Shown piece after piece: positions 59,745 to 64,000 of a stretch of DNA of 64,000 bases. Made by a program: the position numbers and the translations under genes. The number at the start of each line of letters is the position of its first letter. Within the stretch, counting starts at the first letter, position 1. The notes beneath the pieces were generated by a model. It did not search any database. It was not told where the DNA came from and saw only the letters and a program-made list of their open reading frames with translations. This stretch comes from Gadus chalcogrammus (lineage: Eukaryota; Chordata; Actinopteri; Gadiformes; Gadidae), in contig NC_079415.1 in assembly GCF_026213295.1 (NCBI RefSeq), positions 26,760,003-26,824,002 of the forward strand. The letters are read 5' to 3'.

Positions 59745-60674
59745 GTGAGAGTCCCTCCCTACAGGGTTCCGGAGGCTCGGAGGAACGCCATCCAGGAGGA
59801 GGTGGGCCGAATGCTCCGACTTCGTGTCATCGAGGAGTCACGCAGCGCCTGGTCCAGCCCGGTCATCCTCGTCCCCAAATCTGACGGTACGTTCAGGTTC
59901 TGCAATGATTTCAGGAGGCTGAACAAGGTGTCAGACGTCGACGCCTACCCCATGGATGAGCTGATCGAGCGACTCGGGCCGGCCCAGTACATCACCACCC
60001 TGGACCTGACCAAGGGGTACTGGCAGGTGCCATTGACCCGGACCGCCCGGGAGAAAACGGCGTTCGCGACACCGGGGGGTCTCCTGATGGACCAGCTCCT
60101 GCAACCCCACCAGGCCTACGCTGCGGCCTACATAGATGACATTATCATCCACAGTGACAGCTGGGACGTCCACGTCAGGCAGCTGCGTGCCGTGTTGGGG
60201 GAACTGCGGAAGGCGTGCCTCACGGCCAACCCGGCCAAGTGCCGACTAGGACTGGAGGAGACGGCCTACCTGGGGTACCGGGTAGGACGGGGGAACATCC
60301 GGCCGCAGGAGAGCAAGGTGGCGGCCATCCAGGACTGGCCCCGCCCCTCGACCAAGAAGCAGGTGAAGGCGTTCCTGGGGTTGGTGGGTAACTACCAGCG
60401 GTTCATTCCCGGCTTCGCTACGCTGGCCAGCCCACTCAACGACCTGACCCGGAAGGCCCTGCCCGACCGGATCAGGTGGTGAGAGACGGTTGAGGAAGCG
60501 TTCGGGACGCTGCGGGGGGCCCTGTGCGCGGAACCTGTGCGCGGAACCCCTGATTTCGCTTCACCCCTCATTGTGCACATGGACGCCTCGGAAGTGGGGC
60601 TAGGAGGGGTCCTGTCCCAGATCCGGGCAGGAGAGGAGCACCCGGTTATGTACATTAGCCGGAAGCTCCTACCG
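59745..60674 (+). pseudogene. Gmr1-like RT and truncated RNase H, copy B
   Basis: RT open 59745-60482: RVPPYRVPEARRNAIQ, AWSSPVILVPKSDGTFRFCN, TLDLTKGYWQVPL, AAAYIDDIIIHSD (YIDD ~60129-60140), KKQVKAFLGLVGNYQRFIP. The LPFG-bearing block between FATPGGL and MDQLLQPH is deleted in frame. TGA 60480-60482 then RNase H (a 12-bp duplication TGTGCGCGGAACC..., VHMDASEVGLGGVLSQ, YISRKLLP). Truncated there. Confidence 0.85.
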
Positions 60675-60787
60675 ATGTATGCATGTATCTATGTGCGTGT
60701 GTGTGTGTTCATGTGTGTAAAACACGAAGAGTAGTGTGTATACTATATTTGTATGTGTGTGGATTGTCTATGTGTGTGCATGTTGTC

Positions 60788-61650
<863 letters not shown>

Positions 61651-61689
61651 GTGTGTGTGTGTGTGTGTGTATGTGTGTGTGTGTGTGCG

Positions 61690-64000
<2,311 letters not shown>

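Larger units (their letters stand above)
57488..60674 (+). mobile_element. Gmr1-like Ty3/gypsy element, 3'-truncated, copy B
   Basis: Same structure as 10818-13995, with fewer frame breaks: LTR, gag/protease remnant, integrase, RT, partial RNase H. Ends at CTCCTACCG before GT-rich sequence. Confidence 0.83.

Overview
This window is transposon-dense teleost fish DNA. I found no host gene I can support. The evidence for a fish is the mix of element families: BEL/Pao, two kinds of Ty3/gypsy, PIF/Harbinger with fish-type HARBI1 and Myb-like proteins, L2, an R2/R4-type LINE, hAT, and many MITEs with long simple repeats. One gypsy has integrase upstream of reverse transcriptase, the layout of the Gmr1-like group first described from Atlantic cod. 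Together with the very heavy (GT)n, (TGCC)n and (CCGT)n content this makes a gadiform plausible, but the species cannot be read from the window.

The largest structure is a repeat of about 17 kb. Bases 1-16326 are repeated, nearly identically and in the same orientation, at 46677-64000 (offset +46676, drifting by small indels). I call these copies A and B. Each runs: BEL 3' end, gypsy tail, gypsy 3' LTR carrying a Harbinger transposon, a hAT fragment, (GT)n, an R2/R4-type LINE 3' half, a Gmr1-like gypsy 5' portion, (GT)n and a (TGCC)n array. A 100-base N gap (33243-33342) lies between them, so a misplaced alternative haplotype is as likely as a real segmental duplication.

The region 16327-36285 is a patchwork of non-coding repeats: a 1.1-kb foldback element with a 6-bp target duplication, a candidate antisense solo LTR, a hAT exon, a three-layer nest of terminal-inverted-repeat elements at 24769-28196, an antisense L2 fragment, a decayed second Harbinger, a TAA-flanked MITE, and one MITE nested in another of its own family.

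The region 36286-53051 is one gypsy element (LTRs TGTGG...CCACA, 4-bp target duplication CATA). A BEL/Pao element (42137-48632, target duplication CTCAG) interrupts the 3' end of its coding region and a Harbinger element (49064-52627) interrupts its 3' LTR. All the large coding regions carry frameshifts, stops or deletions. The two Harbinger copies carry different disabling lesions, so neither transposase is intact.

Most exon structures, element limits and target duplications below were read by eye. Family names rest on recognised motifs, not on database searches.
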